DNA of 64,000 nt from Congeria kusceri (lineage: Eukaryota; Mollusca; Bivalvia; Myida; Dreissenidae). The stretch is from NCBI GenBank assembly GCA_027627225.1, contig CM051030.1, positions 23,533,105 through 23,597,104 of the forward strand, given 5' to 3'. The translations under genes were made by a program, and so were the position numbers. The notes beneath the pieces were generated by a model. The model ran no database searches, was not told the origin of the DNA, and was given only the letters and a program-made list of their open reading frames with translations. Shown in pieces: positions 44,010-56,734 of the stretch. The stretch's first letter is position 1. Every line of letters begins with the position of its first letter.

Positions 44010-46074
44010 CAAATATTTTTTGTGATCACCTTTTTTCCGTCGTGCGTTGTCCGTCATGCGTCAACATTTTCATTCAAACAACATCTCCTCAAGGCCCAGT
44101 GGTTTCATATTTGGTATGTGGCATCCTCTAGTGGTCCTCTACAAAGATTGTTCAAATGATGCCCCAGGGGTCAAAACTGGCCAGGGCCCGGGGGTCACAT
44201 TGTTTACATAGACTTAAATAGCAAAATGACTTAAACAATTATCTCCTCTGAAACCGCAAGGCCCAGAGGTTTCATATTTCGTATGTACATGTAACATTAC
44301 AGAGTGGTCCTCTGCAACGATTGTTCAAATGATGTCCCTGGGGTCAAAACTGGCCACACCCCGGGGGTCACATGGTTTATATGGACTTACATGGCAAAAT
44401 GACTTTAAAAATCTTCTCTGAAACCGCAAGGCCTAGAAGTTTCACATTTGGTGTGTAACATTGCATTGTGGTCCTCTACAAAGATTGTTCAAATGATGCC
44501 CCTGGGATTAAAACTGGCAACGCCCCTGTGGTCACATGGTTTATATAGACTTAAATAGCTGAATGACTTTGAAAATCTTCTTCTCCGAAATTGCAAGGCC
44601 TAGAGGTTTCATATTTGGTATGTGACATTGTATAGTGGTCCTCTACAAAGATTGTTCAAATGATGCCCCTTGGGTTAAAGCGGGCCACCCCCGGGGGTCA
44701 CATAGTTTATTTAGAATATAAAGCAAAATGACTATAAAAATCGTCTCTGAATCGGCAAGGCCCAGAGGTTTCATGTTTGGTATGTAACTTTGTATAGTGG
44801 TCCTCTACACAGATTGTTCAAATGATGCCCCTGGGGTCAGAATTGGCCACGCCCAGGGGTCACATGGTTTGTATAGACTTGTACAGCAAAATGACTATAA
44901 AATCTTCTCTGAAACTTCAAGGGCTAGAGGTTTCATATTTCGTTTGTGACATTGTATGGTGGTGCTCTACAAAGATTGTTCAAATGATGCCCCTGGATTC
45001 AAAACTGGCCACACCTCAGTTGTCACATGGTTTATATAGACTTGAATAGCAAAATGACTTAAGACCTAGAGGTTTTATATTTTTTAAGTAACATTGTATA
45101 GTGGTCCTCTACAAAGATTGTTCAAATGATGCCCCTGGGGTCAAAACTGGCCACACCCAGCAGTTCATATTGTTTGTATAGACTTCAATAGCAAAATGAC
45201 TTGAAACCGCAAGGCCCAGAGGTTTCATATTTGGTATGTGACATTGTAAAGTGGTCCTTTACAAAGAATGCTCCAATGATGCCCCTGGGGTCAAAACTGG
45301 CAATACCCTGGGGCTCACATGGTTTATATAGACTTAAATAGCAAAATGACTTTAAAAATCTCCTCCTCTGAAACTTCAAGGCCTAGAGGTTGCATATTTG
45401 GCCTGTAACATTCTATAATGGTCCTGTACAAAGATTGTTCAAATGATGCCCATGGAGTCAAAACTGGGCACACCCCAAGGGTCACATGGTTTATATAGAC
45501 TTAAATAGCAAAATGACTTAAAAAATGTTCTCTGAAACAGCAAGGCCCAGAGGTTTCATATTTAGTATGTAACTTTATATACTGGTCCTCTACAAAGATT
45601 GTTCAAATGATGCACCCCGTGGCTCATATAGTTTATATAGACTTAAATAGCAAAATGACTTTAAAAATCTCCTCTGAAATGACAAAGCCCAGAGATTTCA
45701 TATTTGGTGTGTAACATTGTAAAGTCGTTCTCTACAAAGATTGTTCAAATGATTCCCCTGGCGTCAAAACTGGCCACACGCCAGGGGTCACAATGTTTAT
45801 ATAGACTTCAATAGCAAAATGACAAAGTGGTTTAATATTTGGTATGTAATATTGTATAGTGGTCGTCTACAAATAATAATTAAATTATACCCCTGGTGTA
45901 GAAAGTGGCTACGCCCTGTGTGTCACATGGTTTATATAGACTATACCTGAAACTTCAAGGCCCATATCTTCATATTCAGGTAAGTGCTTTAGTGCCATTT
46001 GGCCCTCTTGTTATAAGCCATTATGATGCCTTTATCTCAGGCGAGAGACCTAGGGCCATCGTGGCCCTCTTGTT
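44010..46074 (+). mobile_element. H1-family HINE, long core array with doubled 3' end
   Basis: The left end lacks the AGCTCACC hairpin and starts within TTTGTGATCACC…TCCGTCGTGCGTTGTCCG. About twelve ~165-bp H1-type units follow (AAGGCCCAGAGGTTTCATAT, GTGGTCCTCTACAAAGATTG, GGTCACATGGTTTATATAG). The right end has two consecutive family 3' termini: one ends CATTTGGCCCTCTTGTT at 46012, the other ends GGGCCATCGTGGCCCTCTTG at 46074. Each is preceded by a CAGGTAAG/CAGGCGAG subterminal motif. Non-coding. Confidence 0.75.
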
Positions 46075-46189
46075 TAAATTCTTGCTCACAAGTTTCTAAT
46101 AAGCACAGATACAGAGTCGTATTCACCGCTTAGGTCCATTTCTTCATATTGTAACCACAACGGAAGCTGCATTGCGACATTTGCTACAC

Positions 46190-46702
46190 AGAGCGTTATG
46201 GTCACAATGATTCCATGGGGTGAATATGGCAAGTGGACTTAAAAAAATTTCTTCTCTAAAATGGCAAGGCCCAGAGGTTTCGTATTTCGTATGTAATATT
46301 GATTAGTGTTCTTCAACAAAGATTGTTAAAATTATGCCCCTGGACTAAAAAGTAGCCATGCCCTGGTTTATATACCGTAGACCTAAATAGCAATGTCTTG
46401 AAATGTCTGCTCCACTGAAACCGCAAGGCCTGGAGGTTGTCTATTTGTTATGTAATATCGTATAGTGGTCCTCTTCAAGGATTGTTCAAATTATGCCCCT
46501 GGGGTAAAAAGACGCCATGCCCCAGGGTCATATTGTGTCTATAGACTTGTATGGCAAGTGGGCATTAAAAATATTGTCCTCTGAAACTGCAAGGCCCAGA
46601 TGTTTTATATTTGGCATGAAAAATTGTATAGTGGTTCTCTCAAAAGATTGTGCAAATAATGCCCATGAGGTAAAAAGAAGCCATTTCCCAGGGACACATT
46701 GT
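46190..46702 (+). repeat. Three further H1-type core units
   Basis: Units with GCAAGGCCCAGAGGTTTCG-type sequence at about 46265, 46425 and 46595 lie outside the 3' termini at 46012/46074. They are probably a separate 5'-truncated copy, cut at 46703 by the M-family hairpin. Confidence 0.65.
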
Positions 46703-47095
46703 TATGCCACCGAAGGGAACTTCGGTGGCATATAGTAATTTGGTGGCCCGTCTGTCCGTCCGTCTGTCACGCTTCTTGTGCAGAGAGTTACTCCATTAGT
46801 ATTGAAGGGATTTAAATGAAACTTCATATAATGATAGAGGACAGTGAGAGGAAGTGCAGAGTACAAGGACCACAACTATTTCTTCAATATTTACGGAGTT
46901 ATTGCCTTTTGTTAGATCACCTGAGCACAAAGTGCAACAATTTGGACCGTTATCGCGATAAAGACTACATTTTTTATTCAATCTTGACCAAAATTGCACA
47001 GTTTGTGTATGACCATCAAATCTTGGACGAGTTCGATAATGGGGCCCAATCGGACGAGAAATACCAGAGTTATTGTCCCAAATACATCTATTCCT
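46703..47095 (+). mobile_element. M-family 5' end joined to an H4-type 5' part
   Basis: A perfect 12-bp-arm hairpin ATGCCACCGAAG…CTTCGGTGGCAT (46704-46731) is followed by CCGTCTGTCCGTCCGTCTG and one M core unit. At 46914, ATCACCTGAGCACAAAGTGC begins an H4-type piece with ATTTGGACCGTTATCGCG, ending near 47095. It is a mosaic of two HINE families. Confidence 0.65.
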
Positions 47096-47971
47096 GAATA
47101 ACTCACATGGTAAAAGGAGGTAAATGCAGTATCAAGAAGATAAGTGCTATAAATGTGTTATTTCCCTTTATTTAATAGATATAACCCAGATAGTGGTGTC
47201 TGCTTATCAGAAAATCAATACATCACTATGAGTCAACATGATACTTCTATTTTAGATCAGCATCTTTACACATAGTAATCTATGTATATCTTGCTTTTGA
47301 CCTATATGTAGGGAAAGATCTAGGATCCAAAAAGGTACAGGGTGCTGCTAAAAAGGAGCAGGGTGGAAAGCCGGAGCTGTTTGATGACATTTTCTATTTA
47401 TTTGCTAAATTTAGGGTTTTCATGAGTATAATGCTTCTAATTAAGGTTCTTTAGCATAGACTATTCATATGTCATATAATATTTGCAAAAATATATTTAA
47501 TTTAAAAAGATTTTCAGCATTTCGGTGTTGACCAGCCCAAAGTGGCAGCAGGGGGGAACCAAAAAAAGGAGCAGAGTGCAGCAGTAGAATGTTCCACTGT
47601 CTGTCTTGGGAAACAGTTAGGAAAAAGATGTAAACAACAATAAAAAGCTAAAATTCATGTTGTAAACAAGCAATCAGAATATAGGATTTATTTAGTTATT
47701 TGTAATTTAATCTGTTTCTATCGCCATTCTCCCCCTACCTCTGATTCAAATACAGCAGTTGTCAGTTACTGGCATTACTATGTGCACTTGGTCCTGATAA
47801 ACTGCTTAGATCGTATAAGAAAAAGAGCATGTATGTTTACTGGCCACCGTTCCATGACTGAACTAGTGTTAAATAAGGCGAAAATTCCAAGCAAACAAAA
47901 CAAACATAATATATTTGCTACACCTCTTCTCAATTCAATGCGCCTCCTTTCCACTCAAGTAGTATGGTCAC
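47096..47971. other. Unassigned, with HINE tail remnants
   Basis: TCCAAAAAGGTACAGGGTG and AAAAAGGAGCAG repeats near 47330-47380 and 47560-47580 suggest a diverged element, but no ends were found. From about 47780 the sequence leads up to the hAT insertion and continues after it at 49285. Confidence 0.35.
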
Positions 47972-49276
47972 TAGAGATGCAACGGGTAGCAAATTTTGTT
48001 CGGGTCTGTTATCTTTCTTCGTGTCGGTAATTTGCGGGTCAGGTATTTTATAAGTAAACATAAACATCAACTTTGCACCTCCAGAGGGCTGTTAAGATCG
48101 GTAAACATTGTTTCCACCCTGAAGATCAGACGATAAAAGAAATTATTCTCGTTTGCTGCATGTTCACATACAGTTTTGATGTCAGATTTGGTCCGGCAGT
48201 TCTAGTGATCTCTGACTGTCCTCATTGCATTTATATTGCTTGACAAAGCGCATTAGGCAGTTTCCAGCAGTTTACTTATTTTTTATTAATTGTCATTGTA
48301 ATACTACTTACATCTAAAATAGATCAGAATTTATCTAATTAGACCTACAAATATGTTGTGATCAGACATAAGTTAAGTAACACTGTTTAAAAAGAAATTA
48401 AGTAGTTTGAATTGTATATTTTTCCTTAATAGTTATTTTTCACTCGACTTGTGTCATCAACATTGTAATTTTTTAAGGGAAATTCTGGGCCAAATAGGGC
48501 CCAATTCCTCCAAAGTATAATCCCAAAATCTCATTATTTCCTATTAATGACCTAAGATCAATGATTAGGAAACCAACACAATTATCAATATATTCAAGTT
48601 TAAACTGAAGGGAAAAGATATACATATTATTTGTATTACATGATATTTAAGTTCTAAGATAGAAACCTTGATAACATCTTTGTTTTCAAAAAATATAGTG
48701 CATAGGTTATTTTGCAAAATGTTTGCGGTAATAATTCTGCAGGAAATAATACACGGGCTTCTCGTGTATGCATATACATGGGTTTTAAAGGTATTGAATC
48801 GTCATTCGAGGTGTGTATTGTACGGGGAAAAGATATGGCGCAAGAAAAAGACAGGATGTGAACTGAATAACTACCCTCCCACCCGTCACCAGTTTTGTTC
48901 GCTGTAAAAATTCATCAGTTCTTTTTATTAACGATTAGTTTGACATTTCATATAAATAACGATGCTCAGAGCTTATATTCGGTTCAGTTAAAAGCCAATG
49001 CTCTCTGTCACACAATTTCCTCAACTAAACGGTTTGAAACTCCGTTGGCTTAAGATGTCCATACAGCTTAAGCGATGCACTTGGTTTTATTAATTTGTTG
49101 AATATTGTTTTAGATTAAGAACAATTTTAAAAAAAGATGATGATAATTAAAAAGGTTGAATTACACTATTATTTTAATACCCGACCTGACCCTTATTTTC
49201 CAATGAGGAACTGAACTTGATTAAATTTTAATAAAATCGAGAATGCGGGTATTTATGGGTACCTGTTGCATCCCTA
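47972..49276. mobile_element. hAT-like non-autonomous element with 8-bp target duplication
   Basis: The left end TAGAGATGCAACGGGTA and right end …TACCTGTTGCATCCCTA form an inverted repeat of about 17 bp with few mismatches. The flanks are ATGGTCAC (47964-47971) and ATGGTCGC (49277-49284), an 8-bp direct repeat with one difference. TAG/CAGNGATG termini plus 8-bp duplications define hAT elements. It is 1305 bp and non-coding, and sits in the tail of an H1-family HINE. Confidence 0.8.
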
Positions 49277-49284
49277 ATGGTCGC

Positions 49285-49335
49285 TGTTGTACTCAGACTC
49301 AGGTGAGCGCTTTGGGCCATCATGGCCCTAGTGTT
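49285..49335 (+). mobile_element. H1-family HINE 3' terminus
   Basis: CTCAGGTGAGC at about 49299 is followed by TTTGGGCCATCATGGCCCTA, a perfect hairpin, then GTGTTA. It is the intact 3' terminus of the HINE interrupted by the hAT element at 47972-49276. Confidence 0.7.
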
Positions 49336-49519
49336 ATTATTGGTTAATGACGTTAAAATCTCAGGTCTTTTGGTATGGGTATACCAGCCATAAAATACGA
49401 TGTAGATAAAACCAATTAATTAATTGAATCGTATACATGTATTTAACGAATAATTATATATGGTTCCTTTCTTTTTCCGAGTTTTCCAGTTTTATGATAC
49501 TGCAAGCACCATCATCTTG

Positions 49520-49741
49520 CCTTGGATTTGCGTGCAACAACTTAAAATGTCTATATCTGCTACAGATATTCAAAGAAAACTTAACACATGTCTTCAAGGT
49601 CATTATATAAGGTCACTGGCCAATGAACATAACTGTGACCAGCATTTTAGCAGAATTATGCCCCTTTTTTGTAGTGATAAAGCCAATAACTCTGACAAAG
49701 CAGTTGAATAGTCGAGCTCGCTGTCCTGAGAAAGCTCTTGT
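49520..49741 (+). mobile_element. H2-type HINE 3' end fragment
   Basis: GAATTATGCCCC…TAACTCTGACAAAG leads to AATAGTCGAGCTCGCTGTCC, a mutated hairpin and GCTCTTGTC. These are the same terminus features as at 62911. The remainder of the element upstream is unrelated or too diverged. Confidence 0.6.
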
Positions 49742-52700
49742 CTTATATACTAGTAAATGGGACAGGTGCTAAAAGCAAATGACTGAAATAAAAACATGAT
49801 TTAATTTAATAATGCATTCATATTTTACCATGTATTCAAACAATATAAATACAGATAAATGAATAATACAATAAACAAATATTATGATGCTACTTTAATA
49901 CTGAATAGTGAATATTGTACTTATTTATTAATTCCATAAACTGATGCTAGGATACATTACAAACACCCGCAGCAAATTGTTAGTTCTACTTTAAATAATA
50001 TTGTTAGACTGCTACAGCTAGTGAACAGTTTCCTGGGTCAATCGTAAATGGACAGAAAGTGGTCATCTGATCATTGCCATAGGGGACTCGTTCGCTGAAA
50101 ACGTGAATTAACATTAATATTTAAGATTTATATGCAAATCATTCAACTGGATTAATCATCATTTAATTACCTCATATCCAACACCACAATATCATTAAAA
50201 CAGTTGCACAACGATAATGTGATTAATTTAGATAATTCATTAAATTATTATATAAGTTATTTCATAGTTTTGCACATATTAATTTCATTCAGTTAGGTAA
50301 TTATTTTATGCTCAAACGTTATAGTGTAATGGTTGCAACAACATATATACAAAATGATTGTTATATTAAATATTGATAATGCAGATGTATTATGGATGGA
50401 TGAACTGATTTAGCTGCATATCTGCAAATCAAATTCTTTGTTTTGCAAACGTTAATGCCATATTACCAGTTGTTATCTTGTACTTAAAAGTCTTCACCAG
50501 GAATATTTTTGAGCGTCAAGTACGTTTTTTGCAGCCTAAACGTATAAATATTTGCTCTAGAAGTGTCAAACTTGGCTGTTGTGTAAAAGTCAGGCTAAAC
50601 TGCTTATCGATAGTCATAAAATGGTATGAAATTATCTTCAAACTATTGAAAATGTGAAAAAAATGTTGTGAGACCTACAAGTCAACAACACACCTGCACA
50701 CACTGTATCTTCAATTACTTTGTGATATGAAAAGTTACAGTCTTGAAATAAAACACGTGATTACATGGAATATTGGGCCACAACATGAGCATATTCTTGG
50801 GATGAAAAGCAGAAGCAAAACTTTACGAACCATAGAAAAGCATTCAGAATTTGTTCAAAACTGGCCATTTTGAGCACCAGCGGTTTCTTGCCTCACTTAA
50901 AGGTAACCAGAGTTCACTTTACGATCTCCCCCCCCCCCCCCAGATTAAAGAAACCATGCATCGGTGATGTCTAAAATGATTTTGGACCCCGATATTGATA
51001 ATCGGATTCAGTTTGGAGACAAAATACGAATTTAAAGATACATTCTGACCAGTCATGGCGATTTCGACAATACATTTCGTTTCTGGTTAGCACGGTTCAC
51101 GTGAAAAATTTAAATAAAAGATGTTAAGTTTTGTGGATACAAAAAAAGAATTGCAAATGCTTGTAGCTGGATAGTAATTGTAAAATGCCGTGGATCGACG
51201 TCAGCACTTTGGAGGTAAATGTTACATAGTTTTTCAATTTTGTTTTGTTTAAAAAAAAAAAATCACTGGTCTGTTTTTAGCTCCGCAAAAGGGTGATATG
51301 AAAAAATATTACCATGTGATATTACTTTTGGTCTATGGACAAAATGCACAGAGTGGTCATGTGAGGTGAAATAGGCTAAAAAAAGTTAATGAATTGTTTC
51401 TCAGGCACTTTTTCTAAAAAATCAGGAGGTTAGGTGAATTTTTTATTTTATTGAAGTATTTTTTTTTATTTTTTTTCTCATTCTCTTTCTATTGACACTA
51501 TGTAATGACTTATTAAAACAAGTAAATAAGTACAGTTTAAAGAAATTTTTAAGTTTTAATAACAACATAAGCGTTCCTTTTTGTATAGTTCTAAATATAG
51601 ATTTATTAATTGCTCATGTTACAAACAGTCATTTATGCCAGCTGACGTAAACAGGCAATTTAAATGTTCATAATTAACTTAAGTGCCTTCAAATTGATAT
51701 ACCTTCAGCATTAAAGTACTTCTATTTATAGAATTTAACTTTTCGTAAATCTTTATTTTTATAACAGTCAAGAATAGGATTTATTTTTGCAATAAATCAC
51801 CAACAATTTTTGGAAAGGAAAATCAACACTTGTCAAAAGCAGCTGGCATTTTCGTTTGTTTCCTTAGGACACAGTTTTTCTTTAAAAAAAAAGGAATGCT
51901 ATTACACAAGCAAAAGCATCTACGAAACAAAAGTTTAAATTAACAAATAGATGATATTTATAAAGGTTCCCAATCGAGTATGACTTTTTTTTCAAAGTTG
52001 AGATTTACACAGTATTTCACTGTTTATGTGTATCCGATTTACATAATTAAATCAGACAGGAAGAAAGTTACTGGAAATACCAAAATCTATACCGGGTTTC
52101 TCTTCTTCCGCTATGTTAATATGTGGATTCGTTTAATTTTAAGCCGCTGTCCATGGAATCTTATTCATACATCGTAAGTTTAGTAATAGTTCTTATGAAT
52201 GTTTAGGGTGTTCATTCGTCCGAAATCTGTTTCTTATTTATAAAAAGCATTTCAAAAGCGCTTGGTACAAACGGAATATACTATAATGTACATGCTGGTT
52301 TACTCCAGAGTCATCACCAGTTATCGCATACAGAAAATATATGAAAGCAAGTTACCCCAATGTTAATGATTCACAGAATTCAATGCATAGTTCTTGTATT
52401 TTGTTCGGTAACATTACAAAAAATTTCTGCAAAGTTTTATTTTTATTAACATTCTGCTGCTTTAAAACCCGAACGCGATCGTCAAAAATACTAGTAAATA
52501 CTATGTTTTTGGCATTAAATTAAATTCTTAGCGGGTCATAAAAAAATGTGGCGCTGCCTGAGAAACAAATAACTTTTTTTAGCCATAAATACAAATATAC
52601 ATCAATATTAGATAAACATAAACATATGAACAAAATGACAATATCTCGTGTAATCGATTCACAAATTTAATCTATTTCTCATAATCACAGACTAAAACTA

Positions 52701-53259
52701 CTACAGTCTCCAGTAATCTTGCCAAATAATAACAGCCTATACAGAGCAATATATCGTTTTATCCAGGCCCTTTTTGGGCCAGGCAGCGCCATGCCCTTTT
52801 TTTAAGCGTCACATTGCCCTTTTCAAAGGCAAAAGTCGCCACTTGACCTAATTGATAACGATCTTAATTGCCTCGTGACCAATTTTGTTTGCCCTGTGTT
52901 AGCGATAAAGACACGAGCTGTTTTCAGTAATTGTCACTCTGACTGTGCTCGGTTCATTGCATATGTATTGTTCTAATCGACACGATTTAATCGATTACTG
53001 TGCTAGATTTATTGCCGACATACATTTCTAAGCGATTTGATTGAAGTGAGTACTGTACAATTGATTGTCAGCCGCTTTAGGGAAAGTTGATTCTTAAACC
53101 GACTAAAGTGACGATTCTTTATATGGTTAACGGACGTAACATCAACCGCCACAGTCCACCCTCCCACTGTCAGTGTTCGTTACGTCAAAGACCCATTAAA
53201 TTTAAAATAAACATCAATAGATCTCTGCTTACGTTTGATTTTTTTGTGTGGCCTCACTA
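49742..53259. other. Long AT-rich region, no gene recognised
   Basis: No exon, frame with a domain or clear repeat array was recognised in 3.5 kb. Minor items are a run of 14 C at 50928-50941, poly-T tracts near 51460, and a segment near 52785-52850 (GCGCCATGCCCTTTTTTTAA) that partly resembles 58540-58600. The frames at 51980 and 52341 have no domain. Confidence 0.5.
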
Positions 53260-53645
53260 GGCGACATTATAGGGGTTACTTATGTTGTCGGCGGCGGCGG
53301 CGTCCCGTTTTTATTGTCTGGAGCATAACTCTTAGACTATTAAAGCTATCAACATGAAACTTCATAGGTAGATAGATCTCATTTAGGGGAAGTGCACAAG
53401 AACGGTTACCCTGCACCTCATACTTTCGGAGTTATTGCTCTTTGTAAATTTTCATACTTATTTTGTGTCGCATTTTTGGTTTTAATAAGTATTTTCTTTG
53501 CAATTCGCCAGAGTGCAGTGCTTTTGAAGATTTCAATAAATCTGTTAAAAAAAAGTTGAGCATTAACCTTAAGTGCTTCTTCATTTGGATGCATGTAAGC
53601 AATCCGGCGCCAGGCGACAAACCCGACTCGCTGAGTTCTAGTTTT
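53260..53645 (+). mobile_element. Possible minimal HINE with a single core unit
   Basis: GGCGACATTATAGGGG…GTCGGCGGCGGCGGCG opens the stretch. One core unit follows (GTCTGGAGCATAACTC, ATGAAACTTCATAGG, GGAGTTATTGCTCTTTG). The end has AGGCGAC, a small ACTC/GAGT hairpin and TCTAGTTTT. The plan resembles the larger HINEs, but both ends are weak. Confidence 0.4.
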
Positions 53646-53792
53646 AAATTAATATGATTAATTATCCCTTTTGAAAAATAATATTAGCACAACGAACATG
53701 TAAAATTACAAATATTGGCACCTGAACAATTGACTGTAGTATGTATGTGTATAATCTCATATATTTTCAGGTGATTTATCATTTTTATCATA

Positions 53793-54698
53793 CATGCCAT
53801 AATTTTTTCAGGCCAAAACGAGACATTGTCAAAAAATCGCCGGGACATTTGACATTTGACCGGGACACATTAATATTGTCAGTTTGTCCGAAATAAAACG
53901 AGTAATAATAATAGTTTAACGTATCTAACCTAGGTCCTTTTCCGTTTCGTGGTCTACATGTATATAGTTGTAGTTCAAACAAATAACACCCAAAATGAAT
54001 TACACAAACATGCACACCCATATATTTTAATAATATTTATTCATTAATATAGATGATAACGTGTATTTTTAATTATGACATCAAAGAAATTATACGAAAC
54101 ACCGATTGTCAAATAAACAAAATGCGTTTACAAGGGAGACTAATCCACCAGACTTATACCTGGGCTACATTCCACTATACACTGCGTCATTAACTGCATC
54201 AAATTTTGCGATGTGAACAATACGAATTTAAAGAAAGTAATGATTGATTTTGCATCTTTAATTCTCGAAAAGTTCTCAATTTATGTTCATACTTACCTTC
54301 AAACGTTACCAAACTAATTATGTGATAACACCTATTCCAATTAAAATCAAAATAACAACAAACACAGTACCTTTTTTATTACGCTACAATGCAACAATCA
54401 GCAGCAATTAGCGACAACGGATATATGACCCCATCCCGCAAAAGTGTGACAAACGATCAATAAATCGCTAATGGGGTATCATTACTGCTCCTCTTTGACA
54501 CGCGGCTAGCGGGTATTGTTGTCATAGGGACCGATAAAGGGATTAACGATCTTAAGTTAATTGTTGACCCAATGTAAGTTTTATGGTACACTGACATCAA
54601 TTTTTGTGGTTGACCGGGACAAAATGCATCTCACCGGGACGCAGGGACAGACCTCGTGAAACCGGGACAATCCCGGTAAGACCGGGACGTATGGCATG
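53793..54698. mobile_element. TIR element I with CCGGGACA subterminal repeats
   Basis: CATGCCATA at the left and TATGGCATG at the right are flanked by TA (53791-53792, 54699-54700). CCGGGACA or close variants occur at about 53840, 53862, 54613, 54634, 54661 and 54681, all near the two ends. The 906-bp interior is AT-rich and non-coding. Clustered subterminal motifs are typical transposase-binding arrays. Superfamily unknown. Confidence 0.65.
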
Positions 54699-54700
54699 TA

Positions 54701-55019
54701 TGTTTTTATTCAGTTGTGTTTACACTTATTAACAAATGTATTTCATTGATTGACAACCCATCAGTAACTTTACTGAACGAGTCCAATAGTGGGGTTTTCT
54801 ATCTGGAGACTTAAGGTGTGAAAGGGAACCCAGTTGTATATTAGTACGTGTGTCAAATATGACTACCTGTCAACACCTGTTGGGCCCCAAGTGTCAAGAA
54901 AATATTAGCCCCTACAAAATATACCTGGACGTGTCAGTCAACTTTGACCCACACCCATAGTTTTCATTACAGATTCTCAGATTGTTTTCAAACGTTCCTA
55001 ATAAAAACCTTACAAATGT
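54701..55019. other. Short spacer, nothing recognised
   Basis: No gene or repeat was recognised. Confidence 0.4.
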
Positions 55020-55432
55020 AGCGCAGAAGAATAGGTGAGCTATCCTACTACCTCCGGCATCTGCGTCAGCGTCTGAATTGGTGAAAGTTTTTATTCCGAA
55101 GTCCTGTAAAATCAAAACTACATAAGCTATTCACTTGAAACTTGGAATACACCTTTGTCATCAACTCCAGTATCAGGTGCAACATTTCCCATAACTCATT
55201 TGTATTTTGAGAGAGTAATGCCCCTTTTTCACTCAGATTTTCCGGTTAATGTTTATAATATAACGTTTTGTAACTTCAAAACTACAAAAGTTATTCACTT
55301 GAAATTTGGAACTAACCCTAGTTATCAACTCCAGTATCAAGGGTAACATGCCCCATAACACTTTTTGTATTTTCAGATAGTAAGTTTTCAAATTTCGAAG
55401 TTCAGATTTGACAGTTTATTTTAATGATAAGC
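55020..55432 (+). mobile_element. H2-type HINE, 5' end and two core units
   Basis: GAAGAATAGGTGAGCTATCC and GGCATCTGCGTCAGCGTCTG match the inverse of the right end of 14240-14937. They are followed by H2 core units (ACTACATAAGCTATTCACTT, TCATCAACTCCAGTATCAGG). The first bases of the terminus and a good 3' hairpin are missing. Confidence 0.6.
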
Positions 55433-55441
55433 ACACTTGTT

Positions 55442-56534
55442 AGCTCACCTGAGCACTAAGTGCTCGGTGAGCTATTGGTATAGGGGACCTCTCTGGCGTT
55501 GTCTATCGTCCGTCAACAATTTGGACCGTTATCGCGATAAAGACTACATTTATTCAATCTTGACCTTACTTGCACAGTTTGTGTATGACCATGGGATTGT
55601 TATTGGGTCAGATCACAACAGTAACACCAGAGTAATTGCCCATTTTTCATTCAAAAAAAGTGCAAAAGTGCCCTATTCCAACCTAAAGACTTTATCTTCC
55701 ATCCAATCTTAACCAAACGTTCACAGCTTGTGTATGACCATCAGATCTCAGCAGACGCCAACAATGAGCCAGATCGTGCTTCAAACACCAGAGTAATTGC
55801 CCTTTATTTATTAAAAAATATACAAAAATGGACATAATTCAGGATAGAGAGAGACATTTTTCATCCAATCTTCACCATTCTTGCATAGTTTGTCTATTAC
55901 CATGAGAGTTGAAGTTGAATATAAGCAAGATCAGACCAGAAATACCAGATTTATTGCCCTTTGTTTGTGAAAAAAATAAGCAAAAATGGACATTATTCAG
56001 GATAGAGACTTCATTTTTCATCCAATCTTCACCAATCGTGACAGTTTGTCTATAAATGAAAGACTACAGATAAAGTTGAATATAAGCATGATCGGACCAG
56101 AAACTCCAGAGTTGTTGCCCCTTGTGTTTGGACAAAACATCAACAAGTTTTCAATGATTTTTGATTCAGTATTGTCCTAACTTAAACAGTTTGCGCATGA
56201 CCATAAAAATTGATAAAATTTGATTTCCAACTGTTGCACGACTTGCATGCAGTTATTTGTACATGCAACTTTGATGTCTTCAGAGCCTGCATCAACATCA
56301 TTTATCATCATTGGAAAGAGAATTATCAAAGAAAAAGCAAAACTTACCTTACAGCACAGCCATCGCAATTATTGCATCGAAAAAGACATCAACATCTACT
56401 GTTTGTGCATTTTCCAGAATTGCCGATGACTTAATGAAAAAGGGTCAGGTAAGAATATAGAGAAAAATGATTTGAGAACCATAAGCAAAAAAAACGCACA
56501 TCCACTTCCCAACTCATACTTTTGTTAGCCCATT
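55442..56534 (+). mobile_element. H4 HINE, 5' end and core, runs into assembly gap
   Basis: The hairpin AGCTCACCTGAGCACTAAG / TGCTCGGTGAGCT (55442-55473) is followed by TATCGTCCGTCAAC. Units of ~165 bp contain TTGGACCGTTATCGCGATAA, TTGCACAGTTTGTGTATGAC and CACCAGAGTAATTGCCC. The stretch 55840-56380 recurs closely at 62912-63570, including TTGCATGCAGTTATTTGTAC. The 3' end is lost in or beyond the gap. Confidence 0.7.
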
Positions 56535-56734
56535 NNNNNNNNNNNNNNNNNNNNNNNNNNNNNNNNNNNNNNNNNNNNNNNNNNNNNNNNNNNNNNNNNN
56601 NNNNNNNNNNNNNNNNNNNNNNNNNNNNNNNNNNNNNNNNNNNNNNNNNNNNNNNNNNNNNNNNNNNNNNNNNNNNNNNNNNNNNNNNNNNNNNNNNNNN
56701 NNNNNNNNNNNNNNNNNNNNNNNNNNNNNNNNNN
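56535..56734. other. Assembly gap of exactly 200 N
   Basis: The run of N is exactly 200 bases, so it is probably a fixed-size scaffold gap of unknown true length. It separates the H4 core from the hAT transposase remnant and may hide the 5' part of that gene. Confidence 0.98.
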
